DNA of 64,000 nucleotides from Lanius collurio. Taxonomy: Eukaryota; Chordata; Aves; Passeriformes; Laniidae. Made by a program: the position numbers and the translations under genes. Positions 14,901-29,230 of the stretch are shown here, piece by piece. How positions within the stretch are numbered: the first letter of the stretch is position 1; each line of letters begins with the position of its first letter. Under the pieces are notes generated by a model. That model was not told the origin of the DNA. It saw only the letters and a list, made by a program, of their open reading frames with translations, and searched no databases. Where the stretch lies: assembly GCA_020086605.1 (NCBI GenBank), contig JACBWW010000021.1, positions 5,334,335-5,398,334 of the forward strand, read 5' to 3'.

Positions 14901-17900
14901 ACAGCAGAATTTTGTTACAGACCACTTAGAAATTTTTGTGCAGGGCAAATTATACCTAATTGTTCTTTTTGTTTTCATTAGTGTTGATTTTTTGCAGCTT
15001 GTGAACTTAGTCTAGTTGCCTCCTGTATATTTTGATGTATGCTTCATATGCCCTTAATAAAAAAAAAAAAAGGTAAGTATGTTTTATGATTACATTGAAT
15101 GATTTTTGCTTTTAATAAAATGTTTATTCCAGTTTCAATGTAGTTCAGAAGGACTGTTTTCAGTTCCTTAATGAAGGCTGGCGTGTTATCTCCTTTGAAT
15201 GTTACGTTTTTATGCAGGATTTTGACTCTAATCTTCCCTATTAATTCCATGCTGAAAGGGAAAGTATGTTGAATGGTATTTTATATTAGTTCATAGATAC
15301 TATGCAGAGAATTCCTTTGAGTTTTGGATGACTGTTGTAGCTCTAAGACAACTTATTAAAACTTTTCATTCACTCATTTCATTGACCCATATTAACCTTG
15401 TAAAGCTGATATTTCCTTTTTGCACCAGATTAGAGAAAACAAAAAAAAAAAAAAAAGGAAAATGTTTATCTGTGAAACATTTACTTTGAGGGAGGTGAGT
15501 ATAGTTGTTCATTTAAGGTGTTATAAAGCTAATGTGTTTATTGACATAAAAATGTTCTGGGTTTGTTGAGGAGCTTTTTACTGTTGAAACCATTGTATCA
15601 GAGAGGCTGAGTTTTTTCTGACAACCAGAAACATAACTGTGATGTTGCACCTATATCTGCATTTGTTTGGGCAAATTTATCTTCATATTAAGAAAATTGA
15701 ATGCTCAAATTACATGTGTGGGCTGTAATCTGGCCAAAATAAGATCAAGTCCATGATCAAAACCAGAAGCTGTTCAGCAAGCAATTCTCCATTTTTAAGC
15801 AGCATTACTAAGTTGCTTATGTTATGAACCTAATGTAAAGAAACTGCATTTCATACTTTAGTTCACTGAAGTCTTAGTGTTAGGCATTTAAGTCAAAAGA
15901 GCTATTTTCCCCAAAAACTTTTGTGAATATACTGGTTTCTTTATGAAGGAAGTTGTCTCATACTGACAGTGTGGTAGCCTTGAAAATATAACCTTCATAT
16001 GTTTTGCTCATAAATAGTGTAATTAAAAATTAATCCTTTTGACTGAAGGAAAATCACCTGCGGGTCTGTTCTTACAGCTTCTTGTGAGTTTTTCAAATGG
16101 AGCTGTCATGATATTCTTAGCAACAAATTGAAGCCCTTGTTTTCCTCTCTTTTGATGCTGTAGAATTGGAACATGAATGCTTAATATTTTTTAAATTGGA
16201 TGTATTTAAATTACCTGTATGTTTACTGCCTGAAATGAGGATTGAATTTTGTATACCAGTTTCTCAAGTTTTCGGATGAGATTTATCTTTCCACCTAATC
16301 TTCTTGGAAAGACTTCACAACTTCTTGGGGCTAGCAAGTTGATGGCACATAATATCAGTCCTGTGAGTAATTAGGAAGAATTCAACCCTAAAGGAAAACT
16401 TTAGAAACACTGAACTTGATCGATAAATGGTGGCAGGTGAAGTCTTAGCTACGTTGGACTGTACCTGCATTCCCATTACTTTTCTTTGTGTACACACACA
16501 CAGTTGTTTATGTGCAACTATAATGAAAACATAACTTGGTTTCATTTTCCCCAATGTACCCGAGGAGAGTAATAAAACAAAGGTGATCTTGCTTTTTATC
16601 ACGTTAAAAATGAGAGTTCAGCAGCAATCCTGAGGCTGTTCTGAGTACAAACAGATTGTTCTAAAATTGCCATTATATTTGAATTAGAGCATCTTGCTAA
16701 TCCAAGCACACTTCTGACTAGGTGAGCTACTCATTGGAGGGAAGTGGGATTTCATCTTCACTCTCTATAAAAGCAGGTGAGATGTGCAGTAAGGAAGCAG
16801 GGCTCCCTGAGGGCTCTGGGAAGCATTGTTCCTCAAACTGCCTCTCAAACTTGCTAGGTTTGTGCACTTCCACCACGATAAAGCTGGCCCTTCGTAGTAC
16901 AGTTGATTCGTGGGTACGGGTATATATGTGAAGGTTTATACCTTGTTGAAATAAAAAGAATTCTGCATAGGAGTGGGTCCTCTTCCTGGCTCCAGGCTAT
17001 CACCAAGTGATTTAAATGCACTGGGGAACTGCTGTTTAGCAGTGCCGTCTTGGAAGCTTTTAACATATTATTGCTTCTTAATTGTTATTTGTATTTTGCC
17101 AATAATAAAAATATATATGTTGTCCTCTCACATAATTAGTGGCTTATATTAATGTATTCTTTATTTAATATGTTTATACAGTTCTTGCATTGGTTCATTC
17201 CATCAAAAAAAAAATGTTGTTTGAGAGAGCTTACCATCTACTTGCCCTGGAATGAGAATTTTTTGGTCACATCTGTTTTATATGTATGTTACCCTGCAAA
17301 ACATACATAGAACAAGGAGAGGGACCTATGAAAAAATGTTTAGAAGGTCAGTCTTTTGCTTATCCATAATTAGAGTGGGTAAAATATATCAGCTCTGAAC
17401 TGACTCCCTGCAATAACAGCCATATTCTCTTCCTTATAGGCAATGGTAAAGCTGATAGGAATTCTGAACAGAATCTCCAGAGAAAATACAAAGCACCTAA
17501 CAGAGAGTGTCATTGGATTATCAAGATGCCTCACTGCAATTAAAGATCAATAAGAAGCAGCAGCAAATGGGAACTTTACTGTGAGTGGAATATAGAACAT
17601 GTACAAGCAAAATGCTTCTAATTTTAGTCTTTTATTTAATGAGAGTTTGGTTAGTGAGAGTAGACATATCTATCAAGAAACATGAGATTCTGTGCAGCAT
17701 CTGACACAACTGTTACTAGCCACTTCGCAGCACAAAGATTTGACCTGACTGTAAACTTGAGTATAATGTACACCAATGAGTTAAAGATCACTAATTGACA
17801 AAGTTCACTTGGTCCAGACATAATTCCTGTCCATCAAGTGAAGTATATATCATTGCAATATCTGCCTTAGGGGAGGTGAAAAGCACTTTCTGCACCTCAC

Positions 17901-20900
17901 CTGTATTATCCACTAGGGTCTCTTATGTTTCATTTACGCTGCTGAACATGCAGAGCAGGAAACATTTGTGCTTGCTGGAAATCCAGAGAAAACCCACCAA
18001 ATACTTGGGTATAAAAGTAAAAAAATTGACTACCATACTGCACCAGCAGACAATGCTGTGATTGTAGAGGTCATGTCACAGGACCATTGATCAGGCTCTT
18101 CCACGTAGTGTCCAACTCTAGAAGAAGTTACTGAAACTGAAAACAGCTGTAAAAAAAGCAGATTCATCTGTTTAGGTTTCACAAGGGTGGCCTTTAAAAT
18201 TCTAGCGGGTTCTGCTTCAGATGCTTATATTTTTGTTATTCCCATCATCAGCAAATCTGTGTTGCAAATTGTGCATGACTAGAAAAGTCAAAAGGTAAAA
18301 GCTGATCAAAAAAGTTCACAGAATTCTTTTGTTCCACACGTAGTTGTGTTGTGCGAGTAAACTAAATTGACTGGGAACGTGCATGTGAAAAGGTTCTCCG
18401 TGGGGGTGCTGAGCTGGAGCAAAGGTATGAGCAGCCTTTCTACTGCCTGGGAAAGGCTCTGCCTGCAGCTGCTGTGAAGGTGAAGCAGACAAGCTTTTGT
18501 GTGTAGAGAGATGGCTGCAGAGATGCCTATGAAGCCACAGCTCACTAGTATTTTCACCCTTCTGTGGACTGTTGCAGTATGTGGTGGAGTAAATGAATTG
18601 CAGGGTTAACCAGTGACAGTTGTGAAATGGAGACAGACTTAACTGGATGAGATATGAGAGATCACAACTGGAGTCCCTACAGGCAATCCAGACAATGCCT
18701 TCTATTACTACAGAAGCAAGAGGGTTGTTCAGGAGTTTTTTGTTGTTGTTGTTTATTTGTCTGTTTGTTTTAACAGTAAACATAATTTTTAAATTATTAG
18801 TGAAAATTTGGGTGGAACTCTGAGCTTCAACAAACTCGGTAATGGGCTAAGATAGCTTGGTTTGCAGTAACTGTAGTAATGATCGAGTCTGTAACCATTA
18901 CGAGAGGATGTTAGTGAAACTGAAAATGGGAGTAATTGGACCATCTTCAGATATGAAAAAGCTCTTTGCGAAAGGGCAAAGAAAACAACTGTAAAATATT
19001 TTGGTCTTCCTAAAATGGAATTGAGAGTCTTCTTGTCAATGAAGAAACATGATAGGTTTATTAAATATACTATAGAATGTAGGAGAAAGTTTGTTTTATC
19101 TGCTATGCTACAGTTTTTCTCCTTAATTTCAGCTGTGTGTATGCTACTGCAGCTTCAAAACATCTGGGTATAGTGATTTTTTTTCCTTTCTGCACCTGCA
19201 AGTGTAAGTACACACATAAACAAAAAAGAAATTAAATCTTTCACAAAGCTAAAGAGAAAGAAAATCCCAACCAGGCATGAAGCTCAGGGGAGCAGTATGA
19301 CAAGTGCTGAGCTGTAAACAAGCTTGAGAGGGATTTAATTCTTCTGACAAGCACCAGTGGTAGCATCTCACATGGACTCAGCATATGCACACATTTCAGA
19401 GGGGAAATCACAGAGGACTTAATGCAAATATAAAAAAGCTCAGAGCATATCAGCCTATACAGTTCTAAAAATAGCCTCAAAAATCAGGATGAGCAAGGGT
19501 TGTAATTATCTTGATTTTTTTCAGATTTTTCCCACTTGTAGGAGGGTTTGTGGTTTATGCTCACACTATAATTAGGCATTGTAACATAAAAACTACAAAC
19601 TCTTTAGGGTAGGGATTGGTTCATATATTTGTAGGGTCAGTACAGTAAGACTTCATTGGGTGGTATTTTCAGGGTGATAGTACAATACAGCCACTGAGTA
19701 ATAGCTGCTGTTCTAAATTTTAAAGAAGCTTATTTTAGGTAATAAGATTTTTGTTGTTGTTTGTTAAGGAAAGGAAAATAAGATGTAATTTCGTATCCAA
19801 ATTAAATTTTAAAAGCCTCTAATGCACACTTCTTCCCTAATTACAGTCAGGTCCTTTCTTTTTCAAATAAGCTTGTAATTGCCTCATTTCTCTAGCAACA
19901 TTCTGAAAAGGACACACTACACACCATCCCCAGCAGTCTGTAGTTAAGCAGATTTCCCCATGGCAGTTGATGAGTTAGTGCTGCAAAATGTAGCCTGTTC
20001 TCACTTGACCTTCAGAAAGCTTTGGGATGAGTAGCACGTGCTTCCTGTGCTCCATCCACTGGATAGGTTTGGCTCATTTAAGAAATTAGACTCCTGCTCT
20101 ATTCACCTTAGAGTTTCATTCCAATGTTTTCTTTTCTGCTTTCCTCAGACTTCAAAAAATTAATTTAAAGGTTACATTTACTAGCAAAGGGTTAATAATC
20201 CCTGGAGATTGGCAGATTTAGCCAAATATAACTGTGTTTTTTTGTAGTTGGCTTAGCCAAATACAACTGTGTTGTATTGTAGTTAGCTAAAAAATGGTTT
20301 TAACCATAGTTTAGATTTCATCACAGAGGTAGACTCTAGGAAAAGAGTCTCTCTTGGACCCAACCTTTCATGCTCACTTAGATGGTTGACAATTAGAAAA
20401 ATGTTATTTTACAAAAGTTCTATTATGTTTTAAAAATGCTGAACTTTAAATGCCAGTTTACAATACCGATATTTCTGGTTTCAAATGTGAGATTTCATGT
20501 GTGTGTGCAAATTACCTTTCATTTGTATGATGTTTCTTAACCCATTTCTGGATATGTATTTTGGACATCCCTGTTACTGTAAGTGATTGAACATGGCCCT
20601 GCATTTGCAATAGTTGTGAATAACCTCCAGAATAACAATTAACAGGCTTGACTTTACCAGTGGAGGAGTTTAGCACCTTTGGCATGGAAAGCAAAAGCTA
20701 CTCTTCCCTTCTCTCACAAACACATTAGTACCAGCTGCTTTAAAATATTTTTTATTATAATTTTTATTTCTATAATTTTTAAGGACAAGTGAGCATAGGA
20801 GGGTCTCATTTTGTTCTGCAGTGAGTATTCTAATGGGTTGCAAAACTGTAAATAAGCATTATGTCGTCTTGGACCAGTAATTATTTACTCATTGAAAATT

Positions 20901-22610
20901 ACCTGGGTAGATCAGTGAATAGATGAACACAATATCAGAATCCTTTTTGACCAAGTGACTAGAAAGAAAATTCTTTGTTACCAGAGCAGATAGAAGCTCT
21001 CTAGGTCTGAACTGTCCATTTTTTACAGAAGTTTTGAGAATCGTGTATAGTTTCAAATACTGAAGTAAGTTAATCAAGCATTAAAATCCAGGCATCTCTG
21101 AATCTTGAAAGCCAAATCCTGCTGTAGTTTGGATCCTGTTGTGTTTGTTTAATGTTTGAATATTGAGTATAGTGCTTCATATTGCAGAAAGCCACATAGT
21201 AGTTGTTGGCACAAAATGCTGGGACTTTGGAGAGCACTTGTGTGGAGGTAAGAAAAGATGTTTCATAGCAGTGGGGATAAACATAAGGCAAATATGTCTG
21301 TAAACAAGACAAATATCTCTTCTTGAGGAGAGTCTCTGGTTGGATTTTTTTTTTGTAATTAACAGAAATTGAGTTCATTGAACATTATTATATGCTCTAT
21401 TATTGAACCTTGCTCACACTTCTAGTGGTTTAGTTACTTTATGGAACTAAAGCAAGTGAATAGCAAGCTATCAGTAGCTTACAATTTAAATCTTGCTACA
21501 TTTAAGAGTGAGACAGTACTTTTAGTCCTCTGGTTGCATGTATTGGTCTGAGCATTCAGAATGTTGAAAATGGTACATTTACTAGACTTCTCTTGGTAAA
21601 AGACAGGCATTCATTCTGAGTGATGAAGATCAGTTTTTCCAGAATACAAAATTACCCTAAACCACTGACTGAGTTTAAACCTTGCTCCAATAATTTCAAC
21701 CCTCTGTGGATGCACAGGCCAAACATCAGTAACCTGCAAGATTTGTTAAAGGCTTTACTCTTCTAATTCCCACTGGGGTATTTTAATGTTGACAGCTGTT
21801 AAAATTCTCAGACTGGAGCTTCACATCAGTATTCTCTTCCTCACAGACACCTGTAATGGGATTCATCTGTTTTCTTTGTTATTCCCTTTGCTCATTTAAA
21901 TGTAATGTGCATTTCTCATCACACCACTGGATTAGTTCTATATAAATTACTAAACTACACACATACATGAACACACATACATACGTTGGTCCCAGAAGAA
22001 CAGAGCATGGTATTTTGGTTTTGATTAAAAAGATGGACAAAGATAAATATAGCACTATAATTCCTGTGCATTTCTTTTAAACAAAAGACCTTTTTTTATT
22101 ATGTGGCCAGTAAGGTGTGGCCTCTTGAAACTCTTCCTGAGATTTTCATGTTCCCTATCCCTTCATCACTGAGTTATGTTCTAGGAGTGGAGAAATTAAT
22201 TCCATTTTTACTTCTTTACTACCAGCCACAGGCTCGTCCCCTGCCCCTCCAGGCCCTCCAGTTTATATTCATTGGAATTGCAGCTTTGCTAATTTTACTT
22301 TCCTGGAGGGTTTAGCCAGATACTGGGCAAGTATTGTGTTGCGTTAGGGATTACTAATTCCAGGGCCTTTGTCCTGCAAATTATGTGTAAATGGATGTGC
22401 TGATGGGTGTCTTCACCTGGTGTCCCATTGAGATTCCTGTTGAACCAGTCTTGTCTGCCTTGGTTCATCCACAGAGCAGGCAGCTCAGGATGCCAGCCTT
22501 GTATTTGCACACGAGTGAACTCAAAATAACTCGGGTCCAGTGACTGCTAAAGCTGAGGGAGGGGTGGCTGAAGAGTCCAAGAGCGAGCTGTGAAGCCATG
22601 CAGCATTGTC
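11996..22610. other. gene-poor interval (ZNF280D distal 3' UTR or intergenic)
   Basis: AT-rich sequence without a supportable coding exon. The longest open frames are under 160 codons, often open from non-ATG codons, and match nothing I recognise. Visible structure is limited to homopolymers (A13 at about 15059-15071, A16 at 15441-15456), a (TTG)n patch near 18740, and the 35-bp tandem duplication at 20218-20287. The left part may still be transcribed as distal ZNF280D 3' UTR. Confidence 0.5.
20218..20287 (+). repeat. 35-bp tandem duplication, two copies
   Basis: Two adjacent 35-base units, 20218-20252 and 20253-20287, both start TTAGCCAAAT and differ at about four positions. It looks like a simple slippage or duplication event. 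No function is suggested. Confidence 0.85.
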
Positions 22611-22614
22611 CACT

Positions 22615-22745
22615 GCCACAGGCCGGGTTGGCTGGGGCTTTGGGCAGCCTGGGCTGATGGAAGGTGTTCCTGCCCGTGTAGGGGGGTTGGAGTGAGATGA
22701 TCCCTAAGGTTCCTTCCTACCCAAACCATTCTATGATAATATTTG
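22615..22745 (+). mobile_element. CR1 LINE fragment, 3' end
   Basis: A 5'-truncated copy of the 3' end of a CR1 (chicken repeat 1) non-LTR retrotransposon. The sequence carries the characteristic order GGCAGCCTGGGCTGATGG, then a GGTGTTCCTGCCC box, a GGGGGGTTGGA box, a GATGATC..AAGGTTCCTTCC box and CCAAACCATTCTATGAT close to the usual tail repeat. No reverse transcriptase frame remains. The 5' boundary is approximate. CR1 tails of this form are abundant in birds, which is the main basis for the proposed origin. Confidence 0.88.
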
Positions 22746-25700
22746 ATTTTATAGGCTGTGTATGAGGTTGGCTGCTTTCTCATCAGTCAAGTATCACTTT
22801 TTGTGAGAAAGTGGTATTTAATCATAGGTATTGACAAAGATGGCGATAGACTTTGGCAGTTTAGTAATTGATCTATGGTCTTGTGAGAAAGTAATGCAAG
22901 GAAATTATATAAAATATTTCATCTGTACAAAATCACTTCTAGTCTGCCCTGGCTTTTTATTTTAGCTACTGGTAATTACACACTGCTATTTTAACTGTGC
23001 AACTTCGGCCTTTTAATCCCAACCCTTACTGTCATTTTTCACTTCACAGCTGGATGCAGAAGCCCAACCCAGTTTACATGGTATAAATATGGTATACTTT
23101 TTTCTTACTAACTTAACAAAAAATCATGTAAAAAGCTGACAGTGAGAGGTTGAAGAAAGGAAGGATTTTAATGCATCCAAGTCTGAAATACAGAGAATAA
23201 GCAACTTTCTAAAATTAGACCTCAATGAAAATCAGATTAAGCAGCGAATATAGAGTACTTTTTGTAGAAACAAAGTATTTCTTTAATTTCCGTTCCAGTG
23301 TTTTCATTTACAAGGATGTTCCTGAGCAAATGACCAAAGTGTAATACTCAAAATACAGGGACAACCATCAGTCATATAGAACAGAAGATTTACTTTGGAG
23401 ATTTGTTTTGAATCTTGTTATTATTTTCGATGGTGTAAAACTCATTTGCATATTTGAATAGCAGGATTTTGACATCTCATCTAAAACCCTTTCCTGACAT
23501 AACTTAAAAGCAGAGAGTGCATAGTTTCTAATAATAAAAATCTTTGCTCTCTTTTAACATAGGCATGTACTAGTATAAAGATACTACCTGTGCATCAAGC
23601 ATAAAGAATATGTTGTCTTGTTATAATGTGTCAAAATATTCTTTAATGAGGAAAGGGACATAAAATGTACAAAGCAGGATAAACCAGCTCCTAATACCTT
23701 CATTACTGTCTGTCAGCAAATGACAGTCCTATCAGTAAATGAATGAGCTAGAAGAGATAAATGGACAGGTTATAGAAATTGCTTTCATGGTGATCTCTGA
23801 ACACAGAAGATGCAGTTTTAAGCTTTCAAATTTCAATGCAGTCGTTTTAGCAATAGGAACATATGAATCTGTCAGGTGTCAAAAAATGTCTTTATATACC
23901 ATATTTCAGTTTTGTAGTATTTTTTAAATTCTAAATATCCGTCGTGAAATATCAGTGAGTTCTACCCTTTCAAATTGTGTAGCCACTAGCATTATTATGG
24001 ACTGTAGAATTCAACCTGCTAATTAGACTTCTAACAAGTATAGTTGATGGGAGGGTTTGGCCTTCCAGAATTAATGGACCTCTTTGTCTTACTTGAGGCA
24101 TATCAGAGCTTAATACCATTAACAAAATGCTGATCTGATCTTTGGTTCCAGGGTGTGATGCGGGGTCACAATATTTTTGAGGCTTATTCCAATAATAAAT
24201 AACAGTTTTAATGATGGCTCTGCAAACATATGGCAAACAGAAGACACTTTTCATAGATTAAACAACGTAGCTTCCATTAAACCTCTGGAATAACTAAACC
24301 CAGTAACTTGTTAAACACTGTAGTGTTTGTTTGTTGTATTTTGTTTAGTTATTTAACACCTGCCTCCTTCCTGCTTTAATGTATAATCAGCATTAGAAAT
24401 ACTATTGCTAATCAAGTTGTCCCATCTTAAAGCATATATATAGTTACTGCTACTTTGAAACTGTGCTGCTGCTGCTTCTTTAAAGCTGCATGATGTTTAC
24501 CTGAGAAGCAGTGAGACTGTATTTCTCAAAAATTAATTTATGAATATTTATATACCAGATGGTTTTTCAAGTGCTAGCCAAAACTGATGGTGTTTAAACC
24601 AGAGTAATTGAGAAAGATTGAAGAAACTCATGGAAATATCCATGATGGGGTAGTACATTTGTGACTTCTGACAGGCAAATTATTTATGCATTTGGAAGTA
24701 CAATCCTTGAGCTTCTCATTCTTGATTGTACATTTGATCCTGTAGTTAGCCTGTGTTTTTAAGAGCATTCTTACTGCTGTATATAGCACAAGATTAGCAA
24801 AGGCTGAAGGTACAATGATGCCATTGATGTGAATATCTGTCCACAGCATCCCTCAGAAGTCAGACCCTGACTGTGCACACTTGGAAAAACAAAGTCCTTG
24901 AGATGTGGGCAAAGAGGGAGCAGGTGAAAAGCGATGGTTTACTGTAAAAGGTGCATTCCATCCTCCTCGAAGTTGTGTCTATTTTATGCAGTTTAAATTA
25001 GCTACATGTCAGTACATTTATTTTTATGTATTTGCCCATTTGTCAATTCCCAAGTAGCATTTGCTAACAGACTGAATTTTGGTGCCATCATCTGTTGGCC
25101 ACGTACAATTGCAGTATAAGCAGATGGGATGCTGAAATACTTCTTGTATTGCTTGTTTCACATCCAGTTTCATTTCTTGTGCTCACACCTTATGTATTGT
25201 GCTTTGAAAAAACAAGTATACAGAAGTCTATACAGTGGAGCAGCCATTGTCTGTTGGGCTGGATGTCGTATGTGAATATTGGCACAGACAAAACAGGCTT
25301 TTAACAGGGAAATGAACTCTAGAACTGCATCTATAAAGTTGATTTTACATAGCCACTTTATGTCAAAAACTTTTAGGTGGTCCTGATATTTGGCACCAAC
25401 AGTATGTATTGTAGTTTTCTGTTTGGAAACTTTTGCTTTGTTTCAGTAAAGAGTTTGACCTACATGAGCAAAATTGTTTGAAAGTAGCTAATAGGGACTT
25501 AATTCTGCTCTAGAAACCAGAGCTAAAACTCCATTTTTTTTGGGGGGGGGTAAAGTATCTTGCCAGTATTGTGTGCTCTCTTCAAGACAGGCTTCTGCAG
25601 AAGGATGATTCGTTTCTTTGCTTTGTCAAGGTGGTGTCTTTACATCCAGCAGATCATCCAGAGACAACATTTAATATGATTCTTACTTGCTGTTAGTAGC

Positions 25701-28700
25701 TATGTATGCTGTAATCAGGCTTTTCTAGCTGTGAGGTGGTGTAGCAGTAATAATCCAGTCTACATTTGAAGCTTGTTATCACTAGGTGAAAAACTCTCTA
25801 TTTGTAGCTTCAGCCTCCATTTCTGTCCAAGTCCAACAAAAGAAATATGTTTGAAGATGCTGGAGAGATGTCTGGCGTAAGAGTCACAGTTGTCACAATG
25901 AAGAATGAGCCTTGGCTGCACCTCAGGGCTAAGAGCCTGGTGTTTGTGGAGGCAAGTCATTGTCCAAAGGTGGCTGTGTCTGAGTTGATCCTTTTCCATT
26001 AACAGCCAGTGCAGAGAGCTGCTGACATGATCTCACCCTGAGGTAGATGTTTCTAACTGGCAGGTACACCTGCCTTCTATCCATCGTCAGTAGCAGGATT
26101 TTGGGAGATGCTATGGTCTGAACTTTGCTGAGATGGATCCCATACAGTACAGCCATACCATCACTACATTTCTGTCACACAGAAAGAGACTCTATCGTGA
26201 ATATTTACAAAGGATTGTCAACTGAAAATCAATTACTTGGAAAATCCCCCAGCAACATACTGGGAACTGGCCCAGCTCTGAGCAGGTCACACCAGAACAC
26301 TGCCAGAGTCCTGTCCAGCCTCAGCTTGTGTTGCTGGGTTTAAAGCAGGTACCCTTTCTCAAGGGTGAGGCTCAAGGGGAAAGCTTTCTCTTGGAATGTG
26401 TGTGGGATTGCTGTGTTTGATCCTTAGCAACCAAAAAAGATATATAACATTTATAACTCAGTGACAGATCTGTGCTGCACAGTAAGCTGCCCAGGTGGAC
26501 TCAAAACTTGTCACTGATTTTTGCACTCTCTTAATCTTCCTGTTTATTCTGTGCTTCATTAAAGTCAATCTCTGCTGGACAGACTGTCACTCAGGCTAGG
26601 CCAGTCCTGCTGTCTGCACTCTCTGGGGATCACCCTTCATCCTGATAAATGGTCTATTAGGAGAGCACATGTCAGAGAGAAACCCTTCGTGAAACTAAAT
26701 AGATTAGAGCCTCTTCCCTCTGAAAGGTCTCAGTGGAATGGGGTAGGCGTGATCATTAAAGCGGATTTAGAATGAGAAGACACTATTCCTCAGGATAGAA
26801 ATTACTCTGAATTTACAAAGGTATGGATTAATTCTAGTAAATGTATAGAATGAAAACCCTCAATGTTAGCACTTGCCACCAGAGCAGATGCAGTGGGATG
26901 ATCTGGAAGTTGCTGAACTCTCTCATGGTGCTCCATGGGGAATCGAATAAATCCAGCCTTTCTCTGTGCTTTTGTAATGCCTTTCTATACCTAGTGCAAT
27001 TGCCAGCATGAAGGAGCTATACAAATTTAATATTCTTGCTGTGCAGTTTAGCAACTGCAGGTACATTAGGACTGGTATAATGACCAGCAAAGGGAGGGGA
27101 TTTCTGGTTCTTACAGACATCCTATCCCCCAGCTATGGCATTGAGTGAGTCATTGCTGCTCTGTTCTTGACCCTCTAAACACATCATGGTAACAGCAAGG
27201 CCGAAGAATCCCTTGCAAAAGGAAAACCTGCCTTTGAAATCCTCTGTTTACAAGTGTAACTTATGTGGCATAACACACAAATGCCTCTGGTCCATCTTCT
27301 GGTGCTGCCTTTCCCTGCTGCAGGTTTCCTCAGGTGGGGCATGGGGAGAGGAGAGAGGGGCTCAGGTTGCTCCTGTTTGTTTCTCTGTGGAGTTTGGGTA
27401 GTGGTAGGGATAGGAGGATGAGCTCAGTTGTTGCTCTGCGATTAGTGGATGTTTAGCAGAGGTTGCCTCTGTTTTGCAGACCCTCTGAAGTAGATTCCAA
27501 CTCCCAAAGCTACTTTTTTTTAAATCACTTTTAAAATAATTTTTTTCTCCCTCACTTTCATTTTCCCCTTCTCTGCATTACTGAGTGAGGGTGAAGGGAA
27601 AATGGATTCAGAGCTTTTCCACACAGCTCTTTGTGTCCTGAGCAGCCATTTCCATTGGCAGCACAAGTCTCCATGTCTCTGGTCTTGAGCTTATTCACTG
27701 CTCTGTGGATGTTTGGTGTTACAGGGATGCCTGTGGGAAAGGAAAAGCCTGTGCAAAGAGTAGGCAGGCGAGATCTTGGTGCTTCTTTTTTGTTGCATGA
27801 AGGAACATGCAGAAGCTCTGATTTTCACCCTTGTTGGAGCCAGTCCAACAGAAACATCTCGGCTCTCTTGGCACCAAAGAGAGTGGCACGTCTTCACTGG
27901 TGGCATTTGCACCAAAAATGGGGAGGGAGTGCTGCCAAAAGACTCTCTTGTGTGAAGAGTGGCTATCACTCGGGGAGAGGATAGAAAAATATTATGCTGA
28001 CGAAGTTAATTTAAAATGAATTAAAGGAAGATAAGTTCACATTTTTCCAGACGAGCATCTTCCAGGAAAAAAAAATGAAAATAACAAAGAAGTTATAAAT
28101 GGCAAATTCAACATTAGTTTTAATGAAGGATTAAGCAAATATTGTAGACTTCTTAATAATAGAAATAAAAACCTAACCTAAGTATCGTAACAATATGCAT
28201 GTTGTAAACTCATGTAATCGCATGCAGTTATTGTTCCTAAATTGGATCTTGCTTTTTGCAACAGTAATGTATTCTCTGTCTGCCTGGGAAGATTTGGTAG
28301 ACAATGGCTGCAATGATGGTACAAAAGTTGAAGGAGGTAATGTGGGGGAGTTCTGCAAGACTCTTTTCAGCTCTCTTTTGTTGTCATATATTTAAATGCA
28401 AATCTTTCAGGAAAAAAGAGTCCAAAATCTGATAAATATTCAATAGCCTTGGTGCATTCATGAATGTGAGGCTGAGGTTATGGAAATGGTGAGTCATACA
28501 GAAACTTGTCCAGGGAAACAAGGAATTTCTGTTAAAGGAAGAGCAGCGTACAGCAAAACTCTTAAATTAACCCAAGGCCTAGAATATATTTTCATATCTT
28601 CTAATTGGGAATTTTGAAGATACACTACATAGGAAAACAGTCACTTTGGTCATCTTAAGGCAGACATGGCAGCACTGCGTTCAGACAGCTGTAATCAGTG

Positions 28701-28985
28701 CAGCCTCTGCCCCCAGGTCCAAGAAGGACAAGTGCCTGTGACAGCCCATGATGTTACTGTGAGAAAAGCAGGTGGTTACAAAGCCTGGGACCGGGTCACC
28801 ACACACAACTGGAGTCACAAATGAGGGTGTAGAGGGTGTTGTCCAGGAATGTGGCTCTGCTGTGCTGTTTCTGGTTTGGGCAATTGAAGAGCCCTCCCCT
28901 GTGGAGATCCAGCTAGAAAGCAGAAAGGAGAGCACTGCTGATCTCGTGTCAGAAGTGGACGCTCTGATGCTGCTGGGCCACAAGC
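22746..28985. other. intergenic, nothing coding recognised
   Basis: Non-coding interval. A T8-G9 run lies at 25534-25550. The GC-richer patch around 27630-27990 has open frames on both strands, but without an initiation context, splice framing or recognisable product. Confidence 0.5.
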
Positions 28986-28989
28986 CATG

Positions 28990-29230
28990 ACAGGCAGTAC
29001 GGCTTCAGGGAGCGGCATTCGTGGTATGTGCCTGTGTTAGTGCTAGCTTTGAGCTTTGCAATGTTATTAAGAAACACAGATATGGTTGTTAGAGTGATTG
29101 CTGATTATATAAGAATCTATTTTTAGTTACTGTTGAAAAGGTATAAATACTTAGCTCTGTATTAATAAAATCAGCTTATTGCATCCAAGCAATCTGCCCC
29201 ATCTCTTCCATCACTGACCATCACACAACA
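28990..29230 (+). mobile_element. candidate solo LTR of an avian endogenous retrovirus
   Basis: A stretch with LTR-like layout: a TATAAATA box at 29142-29149 and an AATAAA signal at 29164-29169, only about 15-20 bases apart, followed by a short tail. Compact promoter plus poly(A) signal of this kind is typical of short-R LTRs of the avian ERVK type. No gag, pol or env frame and no primer-binding site is seen nearby, so it would be a solo element. Boundaries and family are uncertain, and no target-site duplication was confirmed. Confidence 0.35.

Noticed and set aside
27631..27984. Overlapping open frames on both strands in a GC-richer patch
   Set aside because: Non-ATG opening, no similarity I recognise, and matching openness on both strands suggests base composition.
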